A stretch of DNA of 64,000 nt from Planctomycetota bacterium (GCA_014240375.1 JAAZXB010000002.1:163313-227312), one strand, 5' to 3'; numbered from the stretch's first letter, positions 52,904-60,762 are shown. The notes: generated by a model from the letters alone, not told the origin. Program-made: numbers and translations.

Positions 52904-53042
52904 GTTGGACTCCCATCGAGATCAATGAAGCACCGATCCACAATTCGCTGATCAATCTCGATCAGAAGGGATCAGAAGCGATCTGAATGGTGAATCAAGA
53001 GAGCCCCCCTGGCAAGTCGAATCGAGCGACAGCCGGGTCCAT

Positions 53043-53744
53043 TCAGGCAGCAATCTGCGGCTGGAGTCGCGACGGGATCTCGTGGAGCAGACGTTTGAGC
53101 CCGGGTCCTTCCCGCTGCACCGTGATCGAGTTGGCTGCCATCTCCAGGATGGGGTAGGAGCCCTGACCCGATCGGGCGGGCTCACAGGTGACCATCAACC
53201 GGATCCCTCGCTGCCGAGCAAATTCTACCGCTCGATCATGATCGGTGATCGAGCCTGAAGGGTCGCCACTGATGTTGGCACTGGTGCAGAGCAGCGAACT
53301 GACTTCACGGCCGCCCCACAGGTCCAGATCCATCGAATCGGCGAGAGCATCTTCCACCTGGCGGAACACCTTCCGATGGATCCCGTCCAGGATCAAACTC
53401 TGGTGAGTCCCCCCCCGGATCACCGGTGAGTTGAATTCTGCCGAGGTGAACGCAGCGCGGACAAACGCACCCTGCATCCTTTCGAGGCGACTGGCGCTGC
53501 GGAAGTAGTGCGGCAGAGCGCCCTCGAGGGTCTGGTCGAGAAAGCTATTACAACGACCCATGACGGTACCGTAGTTCTTGCCCGACAAACGATCCTTGAG
53601 GCGATTCAGTTGTTCCACTCCCTGACGAGTCGGCGCCGCAACCAGCGTGTAGACGGTCGGAAGTTGCAGCAACACGGCTTCTTCCCGAACATGATCAAGA
53701 ATCGTCTGCAAGGCTCCTGGCTCAGCGATATCGATGCTGTTCAT
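53043..53744 (-). CDS. YrdC/Sua5-like L-threonylcarbamoyladenylate synthase family protein
   Basis: 233-aa YrdC-fold protein. Family features: the N-terminal LLQLPTVYTLVAAPT, GVEQLNRLKDRLSGKNYGT (substrate-binding KxR-like region), PVIRGGTHQSLI and the SANISGDPSG motif near residue 165. True Sua5/YrdC makes the adenylate for tRNA t6A37, but the usual PTETVYGLG is replaced by PTVYTLVA and the spacing is unusual, so this may be a paralog with another carbamoyl or adenylation role. Its start overlaps the stop of the maleate-isomerase-like gene as ATGA, so they form an operon. AAGGAGG precedes the start. Confidence 0.72.
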   Translation of the reverse strand: MNSIDIAEPGALQTILDHVREEAVLLQLPTVYTLVAAPTRQGVEQLNRLKDRLSGKNYGTVMGRCNSFLDQTLEGALPHYFRSASRLERMQGAFVRAAFTSAEFNSPVIRGGTHQSLILDGIHRKVFRQVEDALADSMDLDLWGGREVSSLLCTSANISGDPSGSITDHDRAVEFARQRGIRLMVTCEPARSGQGSYPILEMAANSITVQREGPGLKRLLHEIPSRLQPQIAA

Positions 53745-54577
53745 CTGCGACCTCCTTCAGTTCTGGCGACTGTACTGGGCTGCAGCAGGGCGCCACATCC
53801 GATGAAGTTGGGTTTGATACCGAGCTGGTCGAGGATCGCCCGCATCGTGGCGGTCGCAGCGGACAGGACCGGCAGGCCGTGTTCTGCTTCCACCAGCGGG
53901 ATCGCCGGCAAGGAAGGCATCTGGACGCAGGCCGAGAGGACCACAGCATCGGCTTCACGAAGGTCGAGCCTACGGGCGATCTCGACCAGATCATGAGGAT
54001 CCCTGCGTCCCACTTCACGATTGTCTGAGATCTCCAGCGAAATCGAATCGACCACCTCGATCCCCGCTTGGTTGAGGCAGTCGATGACCATCTGCGTCAA
54101 TGGCTTCATGTAGGGTGTGATCAATGCGACGCGACGTGCGCCCAGTTTCTTGATTCCATCGATCAGTGCTCCCGCGCTGGTCACCATCTCTGCGGCTGGA
54201 CTGCCTTGCTGGATCACCTCGGTAAGATGCTTTCTCAGTTTCTTCTCGTGGCTGGGTCCCTGGCTCATCACCGCCACGAGGCAAGCGTACGCCGCCGCGT
54301 CGACCCCAGCATCGGAGACTTCTGTGGTGCAGCGATCGGCCTGAGCATTCATCGCCGACAGTTCCTCAGCACTGACCTTCTTCATCCGCATCCTCGAGGA
54401 GTGAAAGGTGAATCGAGGAGCATCCTGATCACGCTGTTTCCGCAGCATCTCGGGCAGTTCCGTTTCCATCGTCGTGTTGGAACTGGGAACCACCAGGCCG
54501 ATGCGATAACTCTGGTCGGGGGATCTCCTCCCCGGTCCAAATTGCATCCTGGATCGAAATTGTTGGATCGCTGTCAT
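53741..54577 (-). CDS. Asp/Glu racemase superfamily, maleate isomerase/arylmalonate decarboxylase-like
   Basis: 278-aa racemase-fold enzyme. The key marks are RIGLVVPSSNTTMETELPEM (N-terminal maleate isomerase signature), a first catalytic Cys in AAAYACLVAVMSQG near residue 98, GARRVALITPYMKPLTQM and the second catalytic Cys in DAVVLSACVQMPS near residue 215. Two cysteines are typical of maleate cis-trans isomerases and hydantoin or aspartate racemases. AGAGAGG lies 8 bases before the ATG. It is the first gene of an operon with the YrdC-like gene and is divergent from xylulokinase. The true substrate is unknown. Confidence 0.83.
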   Translation of the reverse strand: MTAIQQFRSRMQFGPGRRSPDQSYRIGLVVPSSNTTMETELPEMLRKQRDQDAPRFTFHSSRMRMKKVSAEELSAMNAQADRCTTEVSDAGVDAAAYACLVAVMSQGPSHEKKLRKHLTEVIQQGSPAAEMVTSAGALIDGIKKLGARRVALITPYMKPLTQMVIDCLNQAGIEVVDSISLEISDNREVGRRDPHDLVEIARRLDLREADAVVLSACVQMPSLPAIPLVEAEHGLPVLSAATATMRAILDQLGIKPNFIGCGALLQPSTVARTEGGRR

Positions 54578-54768
54578 TTGATAAACCTCTCTACCACCAC
54601 GCCCGGAACCGCAAGTTTGCCCTTCCTCGTTCCTAATGGATGGAATCCGGACCGCTCGGAGAATCGGACCTGTAGACCCGGTATTTTTGGTGGAATTGAC
54701 CCGGTTGGCCCCTTTTGACCGTTGAGAGCCCCTTGGGGCCGCGATAGGGTGCCCAGAAGGAGGCCGGA
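54578..54768. promoter_or_regulatory. Divergent promoter region between maleate-isomerase-like operon and xylulokinase
   Basis: A 191-bp gap with AT-richer patches (TATTTTTGG near 54690) and a short GCCCC-TT-GGGGC inverted repeat near 54729-54740. No named operator could be recognised. An AAGGAGG ribosome site ends the region on the xylulokinase side. Confidence 0.35.
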
Positions 54769-56178
54769 ATGAGCGACGAACTGTATCTGGGACTCGATGT
54801 CGGCACCCAGGGGGTCAAGGGCGTGGTGATCGACCCGGCTGCCCGGCCCTGCGTCATCGCCCGGGCCAGCCAGCCTCTCGACCTGCTCCCGGGTCTGCCC
54901 GCTGGCGCCGCCGAACAACACCCGGACGACTGGTGGAATGCCGTCGTCGAGGTGGTCCATCAACTGCTCGCCGACAAAGCGGTCGATCCCTCCTCCATCG
55001 CCGGCCTCGGCGTCAGCGGTCAGCAGCACGGCTCCGTCTTCGTCGACGAGGATGACCGGGTGGTACGTGCCGCCAAGTTGTGGTGTGACACCAGCACCGC
55101 AGCAGAGGCCCGTGAACTGACCGAGACGATCGGTCGCGCGGTGCCGGTCGGTTTCACCGCCAGCAAGGTGATGTGGCTGGCACGAAATGAGCCGGACCAC
55201 TGGCAGCGCACCGACGGCGTGCTGCTGCCCCATGACTTCATCAACCTGCGACTGACTGGCGAACGCACCATGGAAGCGGGCGATGCCTCCGGCAGCGGCT
55301 GGTTCGATGTCCGTCAGCGTTGCTTCGATGACGCCGCGGTGGCGGCGATCGATCCGCAGCTAGCGGGCAAACTGCCGCGACTGCTCGAGACAGGCGAGGC
55401 CGCCGGAACCGTCTCCCCTGCCGCAGCGCAACAGCTGGGCATCCCCGAGGGAATCCTCGTCGCCCCCGGCGGCGGCGACAACATGATGAGCGCCATCGGC
55501 TCGGGTGCGACCCGCGCCGGCACCGTCGTCATGAGTCTCGGCACCTCCGGCACCGTCTTCACCCGCACAGACTCGCCGGTGATCGATCCTCAAGGGTTGA
55601 TCGCACCGTTTTGTTCCAGTGATGGAGCGTGGTTGCCGCTGTTGTGTGTGATGAACTGCACCAACGTCACGGAAGAGGTCAGAAACGGTTATTTCCCCGA
55701 CGATCCGGACGCGCTCGAGCGCCTCACCGACCTGGCGGCGGCAGTGGAACCAGGCTGCGGCGGCGTCTCCTTCGTACCGTTTCTGCACGGCGAGCGAGTC
55801 CCCGACCTTCCCGATGCCACCGGCACCATCACCGGGCTGCGTCCCGGCAGTTTTGCACCCGGGGTCATCTTCCGTGCTGCACTGGAGGGCATCACCGCCA
55901 ACCTCGCTGCCGGTGTCGAACGGATGAAGCAACTGGGAGTCACCGTCGACGGACTGAGACTGGTCGGCGGCGGTTCGAAGAACCCGCTGTGGCGCCAGAT
56001 GATCGCGGATGCTCTGCAGGTGCCGGTGACGCTACCGGAAGAACCGGAATCGGGCGCCTTCGGTGCCGCACTGCAAGCGCTGTGGAGCCACCAAAGAGGC
56101 GAAGCCCCCGACCTCACCAGCGACGACATCGCCAACCACCGGGTGCCGCTGCAGAATGTGGTGGTCGAACCGCACTAG
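54769..56178 (+). CDS. xylB: Xylulokinase (FGGY family)
   Basis: 469-aa carbohydrate kinase that phosphorylates D-xylulose to xylulose 5-phosphate. FGGY landmarks: LYLGLDVGTQGVKGVVID (phosphate-1), GVSGQQHGSVFVDED near residue 82, KLWCDTSTA, LPHDFINLRLTG, GGGDNMMSAIG, MSLGTSGTVFT (adenosine region), PFLHGERVPDLPDA, and LRLVGGGSKNPLWRQM near residue 395. The combination of GQQHG and the LPHDFIN block is typical of xylulokinase rather than glycerol or rhamnulokinase. AAGGAGG precedes the ATG. It completes the route begun by XylA. It is directly followed after 15 bases by an unrelated nuclease-like gene, marking a junction to the low-GC island. Confidence 0.92.
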   Translation: MSDELYLGLDVGTQGVKGVVIDPAARPCVIARASQPLDLLPGLPAGAAEQHPDDWWNAVVEVVHQLLADKAVDPSSIAGLGVSGQQHGSVFVDEDDRVVRAAKLWCDTSTAAEARELTETIGRAVPVGFTASKVMWLARNEPDHWQRTDGVLLPHDFINLRLTGERTMEAGDASGSGWFDVRQRCFDDAAVAAIDPQLAGKLPRLLETGEAAGTVSPAAAQQLGIPEGILVAPGGGDNMMSAIGSGATRAGTVVMSLGTSGTVFTRTDSPVIDPQGLIAPFCSSDGAWLPLLCVMNCTNVTEEVRNGYFPDDPDALERLTDLAAAVEPGCGGVSFVPFLHGERVPDLPDATGTITGLRPGSFAPGVIFRAALEGITANLAAGVERMKQLGVTVDGLRLVGGGSKNPLWRQMIADALQVPVTLPEEPESGAFGAALQALWSHQRGEAPDLTSDDIANHRVPLQNVVVEPH

Positions 56179-56193
56179 TCAGAAAGGTCCCGA

Positions 56194-56760
56194 ATGAAGG
56201 AAACTGAATGGGCCAGCCAGATCGCACGCCGTCTCGACAAGCACTTCCCTAGACTCCGCGTGGAGGCGGGGAAACGGCTGATCTACGCTAACGAAATCCG
56301 CGAATACGGGGAACTCCAACCGCACTACAAGGACATGCAATATGAAACCGACATTCTCCTATATCAAGACACGAAGTCGGGCGGCTGGATTCCACGAGTA
56401 GTGATCGAAACCAAGATCAATAGCGTCAGCACCCATGACTCCATCACATACAGCCAGAAATCAGCAACACACAAACAAGTTCACCCCTACTTGAGATACG
56501 GGATCTTCCTGGGCAATCGCGGGAACAAAGCATTGCCTGGTCGACTGTTCCGTCACGGTGCACATTTTGATTTCATGCTTTGCTGGAAACTCTTTCGCTC
56601 CGATGCTGAAGAATGGAAGCAGTTAACCAACATCCTCCGGCAAGAAATCACGGCTTCAAAGAAACTTGAGAAAATGGTGTTTGATAGCAGGAAAAGTGAC
56701 CGAGATAAAATCTACTCGTTCCACAAACCGTTGAAGACCAGGCACGAGAGACAACTCTGA
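56194..56760 (+). CDS. Putative PD-(D/E)XK-type endonuclease (nuclease A)
   Basis: 188-aa protein that I do not assign to a named family. It has the restriction-like pattern E..YG.LQPHYKDMQYETDILLY followed after 15 residues by VVIETKI; the Asp in YETDILLY and the E-x-K in IETK fit the PD-(D/E)XK core, with an early Glu/His region. A later basic segment (GNRGNKALPGRLFRHG) could contact DNA. Base composition is visibly lower in GC (AAC, AAA, CAT-rich codons) than the preceding xylulokinase gene, suggesting transfer. AGAAAGG precedes the ATG. It is on the plus strand and faces nuclease B tail to tail. Defense or mobile-element functions are guesses. Confidence 0.55.
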   Translation: MKETEWASQIARRLDKHFPRLRVEAGKRLIYANEIREYGELQPHYKDMQYETDILLYQDTKSGGWIPRVVIETKINSVSTHDSITYSQKSATHKQVHPYLRYGIFLGNRGNKALPGRLFRHGAHFDFMLCWKLFRSDAEEWKQLTNILRQEITASKKLEKMVFDSRKSDRDKIYSFHKPLKTRHERQL

Positions 56761-56765
56761 TCTGG

Positions 56766-56801
56766 GATCTAACTTCTGAATCTCGATCTTACGAAACTCG
56801 G
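56766..56801 (-). pseudogene. Remnant of a DUF1080 gene 3' end
   Basis: On the minus strand this stretch encodes EFRKIEIQKLDPR in frame, nearly identical to the last residues (EFRKIELQKLDPR) of the intact DUF1080-fusion gene that ends at 58208. At the DNA level 56766-56801 matches 58216-58251 in 30 of 36 positions. It lacks the rest of the gene, and the nuclease B gene lies between it and the intact copy, so it is most simply a piece left by insertion or by loss of a second DUF1080 gene. Confidence 0.7.
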
Positions 56802-56818
56802 CCAACGCCTCTCTCTCA

Positions 56819-58192
56819 TCACTTGGATTCCGACTCGCTATCACATTTCTCGTCAATGCCCCCAGGCTTTGCATCTTCACCTCGAGTCGAGCTTATTGGT
56901 TTTGGAGGCGGAGCCTGCCAAGGCACAACATACTGGCCAACAGATTCGTAAAACTTAGAAACACATGAAGCCAACTCAGACACAAACTTTTGGCGCTGAG
57001 TAAACTTCCCACCCAAATCTGAAACCGATCTGAGTTCGAAGCCCCAGGGAAGTTGACCCGTCCGGCCAACGACTAACTCGTCTGGGTCTTCCCTAACTCT
57101 GGAGAGATCTAGGCAAGATGACTTACTTCGCCCAGGCCAGTTCGCCACGACCATGATCCGATCATCTTTTGTTTTCACCAACTGGCGCAAGAGCCAGTTC
57201 ACCGATGTTCGCGGACGCTTCCTGTCTCTTGGTGCGAGGACGGACATTGAAATCGTCACACATCTCCTCGCCAGGTCTGCTTCTATCGCAATCGGCGAAG
57301 CCGCTCCCGGTATCTCAAGTCGACAATTGAGTTCACCTGAGTTTGAAAATGAAACCAACATTTTTTCGAATCGTTGACTAGGATCCTTGCGCTCCTTTTG
57401 GCTTATTACTGTTGTTACATTCGTTTCGAGTTGACGGCTCATCAGCAATGCCGTGGAGCGCATCAACTCATCCCAGTCGCGAAGTACCGCCGTGCATACG
57501 GGAGAAGTTCTCGGCAACTTTGACTTTGCAAAATAAATCCTACAAGCCTCTACCCAATCTTTTCCCATTCGTTCGAATTCACTCACTCCAACTGATTCAT
57601 GCTCTAAATAACGAACGAATTCTTCAAGCATATAAGCCTGATCAGGGTCAGAAACTGCGCATTCTGCCAGTTGGATTTTCGCCTCGGTTTTCAGAAACAA
57701 CCACGACCAGTGGAACAATGCGACCTTTCGGGTCTTCGTCTTTTTAACCACACAAGGAGACAAAATCGGCGTCACTACGAACTGATTTGACACCGTGATC
57801 AAAGCATCAATCCCCTGATCTCTCGACAAGTCCAAGTATCGCTCAACTTGTGTAGAATCAAGAGTTGCACGCTTTGCTTTCGACTCAACGAGTGCTCGCC
57901 AGTGCCTACGTCCGTTATCTACAACAATTAATGCATCTGGTCTATCTTTAGATTGGCCCTTAGTAATCTTAAAAACTGGCTCGGTCCAAACTTGGATCTT
58001 CGCGCGCTTTCCAATCGGAGCACCTAATGGGCCTAAGAGCGCCTCAGCAAATTCCCGAACCCCCTTCAGCATCGCCCCGACCGCACCCGTGTTGCGCAGT
58101 TCCTGATTCGTCGCTACGGGAATCAAACGTGTCAACTCACCTGAGACTAGATATTCTGGGCGTTTCATTGACTCTTTCCTCTCTACTTTCAC
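56819..58192 (-). CDS. Conserved PD-(D/E)XK-like protein of unknown function (nuclease B)
   Basis: 457-aa protein of a conserved hypothetical type I recognise from other genomes but cannot name. The N-terminal part holds LIPVATNQELRNTGAVGAML, FAEALLGPLGAPIGKRAK, then DRPDALIVVDNGRRHWRALVESKAKRATL, an Asp and E-x-K arrangement of the PD-(D/E)XK fold, followed by QVERYLDLSRDQGIDALITV and VALFHWSW. The C-terminal half (~220-457) is a second domain with RCVTISMSVLAPRDRKRPRTS. GC is clearly lower than the flanking genes, indicating recent acquisition. A 15-base gap separates its start from the DUF1080-fusion stop on the same strand. Possible role in restriction or stress; none proven. Confidence 0.6.
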   Translation of the reverse strand: MKVERKESMKRPEYLVSGELTRLIPVATNQELRNTGAVGAMLKGVREFAEALLGPLGAPIGKRAKIQVWTEPVFKITKGQSKDRPDALIVVDNGRRHWRALVESKAKRATLDSTQVERYLDLSRDQGIDALITVSNQFVVTPILSPCVVKKTKTRKVALFHWSWLFLKTEAKIQLAECAVSDPDQAYMLEEFVRYLEHESVGVSEFERMGKDWVEACRIYFAKSKLPRTSPVCTAVLRDWDELMRSTALLMSRQLETNVTTVISQKERKDPSQRFEKMLVSFSNSGELNCRLEIPGAASPIAIEADLARRCVTISMSVLAPRDRKRPRTSVNWLLRQLVKTKDDRIMVVANWPGRSKSSCLDLSRVREDPDELVVGRTGQLPWGFELRSVSDLGGKFTQRQKFVSELASCVSKFYESVGQYVVPWQAPPPKPISSTRGEDAKPGGIDEKCDSESESK

Positions 58193-58207
58193 TGAGAATT
58201 GTCGGTT

Positions 58208-59632
58208 CTACCGAGGATCCAGCTTCTGTAGCTCGATCTTGCGGAACTCGGTCGGGTGGCTCTCTGCCTGGAGGGATATGTAGCCCTCGCTGAGCATCTT
58301 CTGGGCTCCGGCGGCCATCAGTTTCTTGGCGTAGGAGTCGCGTTCATCGAGTTGCGGCTCGGTGTATTCGAGCACCGTCTTGCCGTCGATGATGTGGCGG
58401 ATGATCTCGTTGCCTCGTACCTCGATCTCGACGGTGACCCACTGATCGCCGTGGTAGGTCTCCGACTTTGAATCGAGACAATGACGCGTGAGCAGTTTTC
58501 CGTCCATCACAACATTGGTACTGGGGGTGCACAGATTGGCGGTGGAGCGTTTACTTTCGCCGCCGGGGCCGCCGAGCAGTTGCACCTCGATGGAAGCGGG
58601 GAAGTCCTGCCCCTTCTCGATGCTCTCCGGTGACTGGCAGTGCAGCATCAGGCCGTTGTTACGAAACGCCCAGCCGGGACCACCGGGAACCTGCTCACCG
58701 ACGAAGCGGTACTCGACCCGCAGCCGGTAGTGGGAGAAGGAATCCTTGTGGAAGATGTGGCCGAACTTGGCGTCGAAGCTGTCGTATTTGCTGTAGTCGA
58801 CCTTCAGCACTCCATCTTCGACATGAAATGTGTCGAGATAGTTATCCCCCAGATCGTGTCCGGCGAACTTGATCTTCCAATCCTTCAGATCCTTGCCGTT
58901 GAAGAGGGAGATCCAGTCGCCGCTTGCCTTCGACGGGGCATCGTCTCGGGTGAAGAACATCAGATGCTGCCACGGCAGCTCATCGAACTGTTCAACGAGA
59001 CTATACCCTGCCGGTAGGTACTCCTTGAGGATCTGCGCCTTGCTCATCTTGTGCAGCTTCTTGATCGGCACCTCGGGATCCTCACTGCGGAACTCGACCA
59101 GGGCGATGCGGCCATCGGGTTTCAGTGCCTTGCGCATCTTCGCCAGCATCGTCTCGGGGTCGCTGAACTCGTGGTAGACATCGACCAGCAGGATCAGATC
59201 GCAGGAGCCATCGGGGATCTTCGGATCGGCGGGTTCTCCGAGAATCAATTCGATGTTGTCGAGACCCGCCTCGCCACCGCGCTTCTCGAGCATGTCGAGC
59301 ATCGGTTGCTGGATATCGACGGCCAGGATCTTGCCGGAGGCTCCGACTCGTTTGGCCAGCCTGAGCGCGTGATAACCGTTGCCGCAGCCGAGATCACAGA
59401 CCGTTTGCCCCGCCTCGACTCCGAGAGCCTCCATCAGAACCGAGACCCGCTCCTCCTTCTCGCGCGTTTCCCTGAGCAGCCACTCGGCACCCTTCCAGTG
59501 CATCGTCTGGGCGATGGTGCGGCCCTTGAACTGCGGCTTCTCATCCTCTTGCGCGAGACCCTGGGAAGTCAGCGGGCCGAGTGACATCAGCATCGCGACC
59601 AGCATCCACATCGAGGCTCTGCTTCTGTTCAT
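58208..59632 (-). CDS. Secreted SAM-dependent methyltransferase fused to DUF1080 (3-keto-disaccharide hydrolase-like) domain
   Basis: 474-aa exported protein. A signal peptide (about 1-27, MWMLVAMLMSLGPLTSQGLA) is followed by a class I methyltransferase-like domain (residues ~50-235): motif I VCDLGCGNGYHALRLAKRVG, LAVDIQQPMLDML, CDLILLVDVYHEFSDP and LKPDGRIALVEFRSEDP. After ~residue 240 comes a DUF1080 beta-sandwich: WISLFNGKDLKDWKIKFAG, FSHYRLRVEYRFVGEQV, GWAFRNNGLMLHCQ, PASIEVQLLGGPG and ending EFRKIELQKLDPR. A cytoplasmic cofactor (SAM) enzyme with an export signal is odd. ATG at 59632 has GAGGAG 8 bases upstream and is preferred to the GTG at 59641. The acceptor substrate is unknown. Confidence 0.85.
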   Translation of the reverse strand: MNRSRASMWMLVAMLMSLGPLTSQGLAQEDEKPQFKGRTIAQTMHWKGAEWLLRETREKEERVSVLMEALGVEAGQTVCDLGCGNGYHALRLAKRVGASGKILAVDIQQPMLDMLEKRGGEAGLDNIELILGEPADPKIPDGSCDLILLVDVYHEFSDPETMLAKMRKALKPDGRIALVEFRSEDPEVPIKKLHKMSKAQILKEYLPAGYSLVEQFDELPWQHLMFFTRDDAPSKASGDWISLFNGKDLKDWKIKFAGHDLGDNYLDTFHVEDGVLKVDYSKYDSFDAKFGHIFHKDSFSHYRLRVEYRFVGEQVPGGPGWAFRNNGLMLHCQSPESIEKGQDFPASIEVQLLGGPGGESKRSTANLCTPSTNVVMDGKLLTRHCLDSKSETYHGDQWVTVEIEVRGNEIIRHIIDGKTVLEYTEPQLDERDSYAKKLMAAGAQKMLSEGYISLQAESHPTEFRKIELQKLDPR

Positions 59633-59974
59633 CGGGGGCACTCCTCATCGTATCTGTAAAGGGCCAGGGGAATCGTCTTGCAAACGGTAGGGTACCGGAG
59701 AGAGGGAGAGAGGTCACCTGGCCGGATGAGGCAGTAGGCCGAGGGCTGTGTCGATGGGTCGGGGATTGGCTGTGGGGCGGCCTGGGGTCCATCGTCAGCC
59801 GTACAAGGAGGCAGGCAGAGATACTGGATTACCATCCTCGTGGGTCTCGACATCGACGGCACCTCGGTGCCGAGACGCTGACGCTGCCGTCGGCCGATGA
59901 CCGGCGGCACCGTCAGCAGCCGATGGAGGGACGAAACGATTCACTTCGGCGAGAGGTGTGGGATAAAAACCCTA
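59633..59974. other. 342-bp intergenic region with hairpins
   Basis: Between the start of the methyltransferase fusion and the stop of the small peptide gene. Two hairpins are present: CGGCAC-CTCG-GTGCCG (about 59857-59872) and an 11-bp stem with one mismatch at 59879-59915. Neither has a T-run on the minus strand, so they are not called as rho-independent terminators. No coding frame looked genuine. Confidence 0.4.
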
Positions 59975-60139
59975 TCAAGTACACGGTGCCACGATGTCCT
60001 GAACCCACCTAGTAGGATTGAGCATAAAATCCGTCGAGGGTCGCCGAGGCTTGCCTGTCCCCCCCCCAGCGACGTCTTTCAGTTGCTCGTCGTCGATCCT
60101 CTTGGCGTCCTTGTCGTCCTTCTTCTTCTCGTCTGTCAT
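59975..60139 (-). CDS. 54-aa peptide with double-glycine-type leader (putative bacteriocin/RiPP-like precursor)
   Basis: Small gene with AAAGGA 6 bases before ATG. The translation begins MTDEKKKDDKDAKRIDDEQL and continues KDVAGGG, then a 27-residue C-terminal part TGKPRRPSTDFMLNPTRW plus VQDIVAPCT and a TGA stop. An acidic/charged leader ending in (I/L)xDEQLxxVAGG is the classic double-glycine signal cleaved by C39 peptidase-transporters. The core has one Cys, Thr/Ser residues and a Trp. No maturation enzyme or C39 transporter lies in the window, so export would need genes elsewhere. Alternatives: a short regulator or chance resemblance; the ribosome site and leader argue for a real gene. Confidence 0.55.
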   Translation of the reverse strand: MTDEKKKDDKDAKRIDDEQLKDVAGGGTGKPRRPSTDFMLNPTRWVQDIVAPCT

Positions 60140-60363
60140 GGCGCATCCTTTCGGCGGGGCGGTTGTGAAACCGTGCGGGGCACACGCCTCGCAACGCTTC
60201 TTTCATCCGGAACCCAAGGCCTTCCGGACCGAGCTCCTGAGATCAAAGGGAGGAGAGAAGTCACGCTGGCGCTGTTCAATTGGCTGTGTAGAATCCCGAA
60301 ACGATCTCACGGCGAGGCCGCTGCCGGAATAGAGCAGCAGGACAGCGAAGAGTAGGAGCTGAT

Positions 60364-60762
60364 TTGGGATTCTGCACCGTCATCAACTGCATCGATGGAC
60401 GCACACAATTGCCGGTCATCCACCATCTCCAGCAGCGCTTCGGTGTCGAGCATGTCGATCTGGTGACGGAGGCGGGGCCGAACTTGATTCTCTGTGAGCA
60501 AGAAAATGAAACGACCGTTCAATCGATCCTCTCGCGAGTGCGGATCTCCATCGAGCATCACGCATCGGTCGCTGTTGCTGTCGCCGGACACCACGGCTGT
60601 GCCGGCAACCCCTCCACCCCCGAGGAACAGCTACTGCATATCCAGAAAGCGACCGAGTTCCTCACCAGAGAGCTGGCGGGGATGGAAGTTGTCGGCCTGT
60701 GGGTCGATGAAGAGTGGCAAGTTCACGAGGTTCCGTCACGCGGATCAGCCCCTGGATGGTGA
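60364..60762 (+). CDS. Carbonic-anhydrase-like small protein
   Basis: 132-aa protein. The N-terminal VINCIDGRTQLPVIHHLQQR, FGVEHVDLVTEAGPN and VAVAGHHGCAGNPS blocks match a small beta-carbonic-anhydrase-like family: Cys-x-Asp-x-Arg at the start and His-x-x-Cys in GHHGC would be the zinc ligands and catalytic dyad. It is shorter than typical beta-carbonic anhydrases (~200 aa). A TTG start is used, 5 bases after AGGAG. The gene is preceded by an open frame without a normal start codon at ~60260-60355. Zinc binding and activity are inferred; the family has members of unproven function. Confidence 0.7.
   Translation: MGFCTVINCIDGRTQLPVIHHLQQRFGVEHVDLVTEAGPNLILCEQENETTVQSILSRVRISIEHHASVAVAVAGHHGCAGNPSTPEEQLLHIQKATEFLTRELAGMEVVGLWVDEEWQVHEVPSRGSAPGW

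Noticed and set aside
54729..54740. GCCCC-TT-GGGGC palindrome as a regulator operator
   Set aside because: Too short and too common in GC-rich DNA to assign to a regulator; no regulator gene is nearby.
59857..59915. Two hairpins as rho-independent terminators of the small peptide gene
   Set aside because: Stems exist but no T-run follows on the minus strand.
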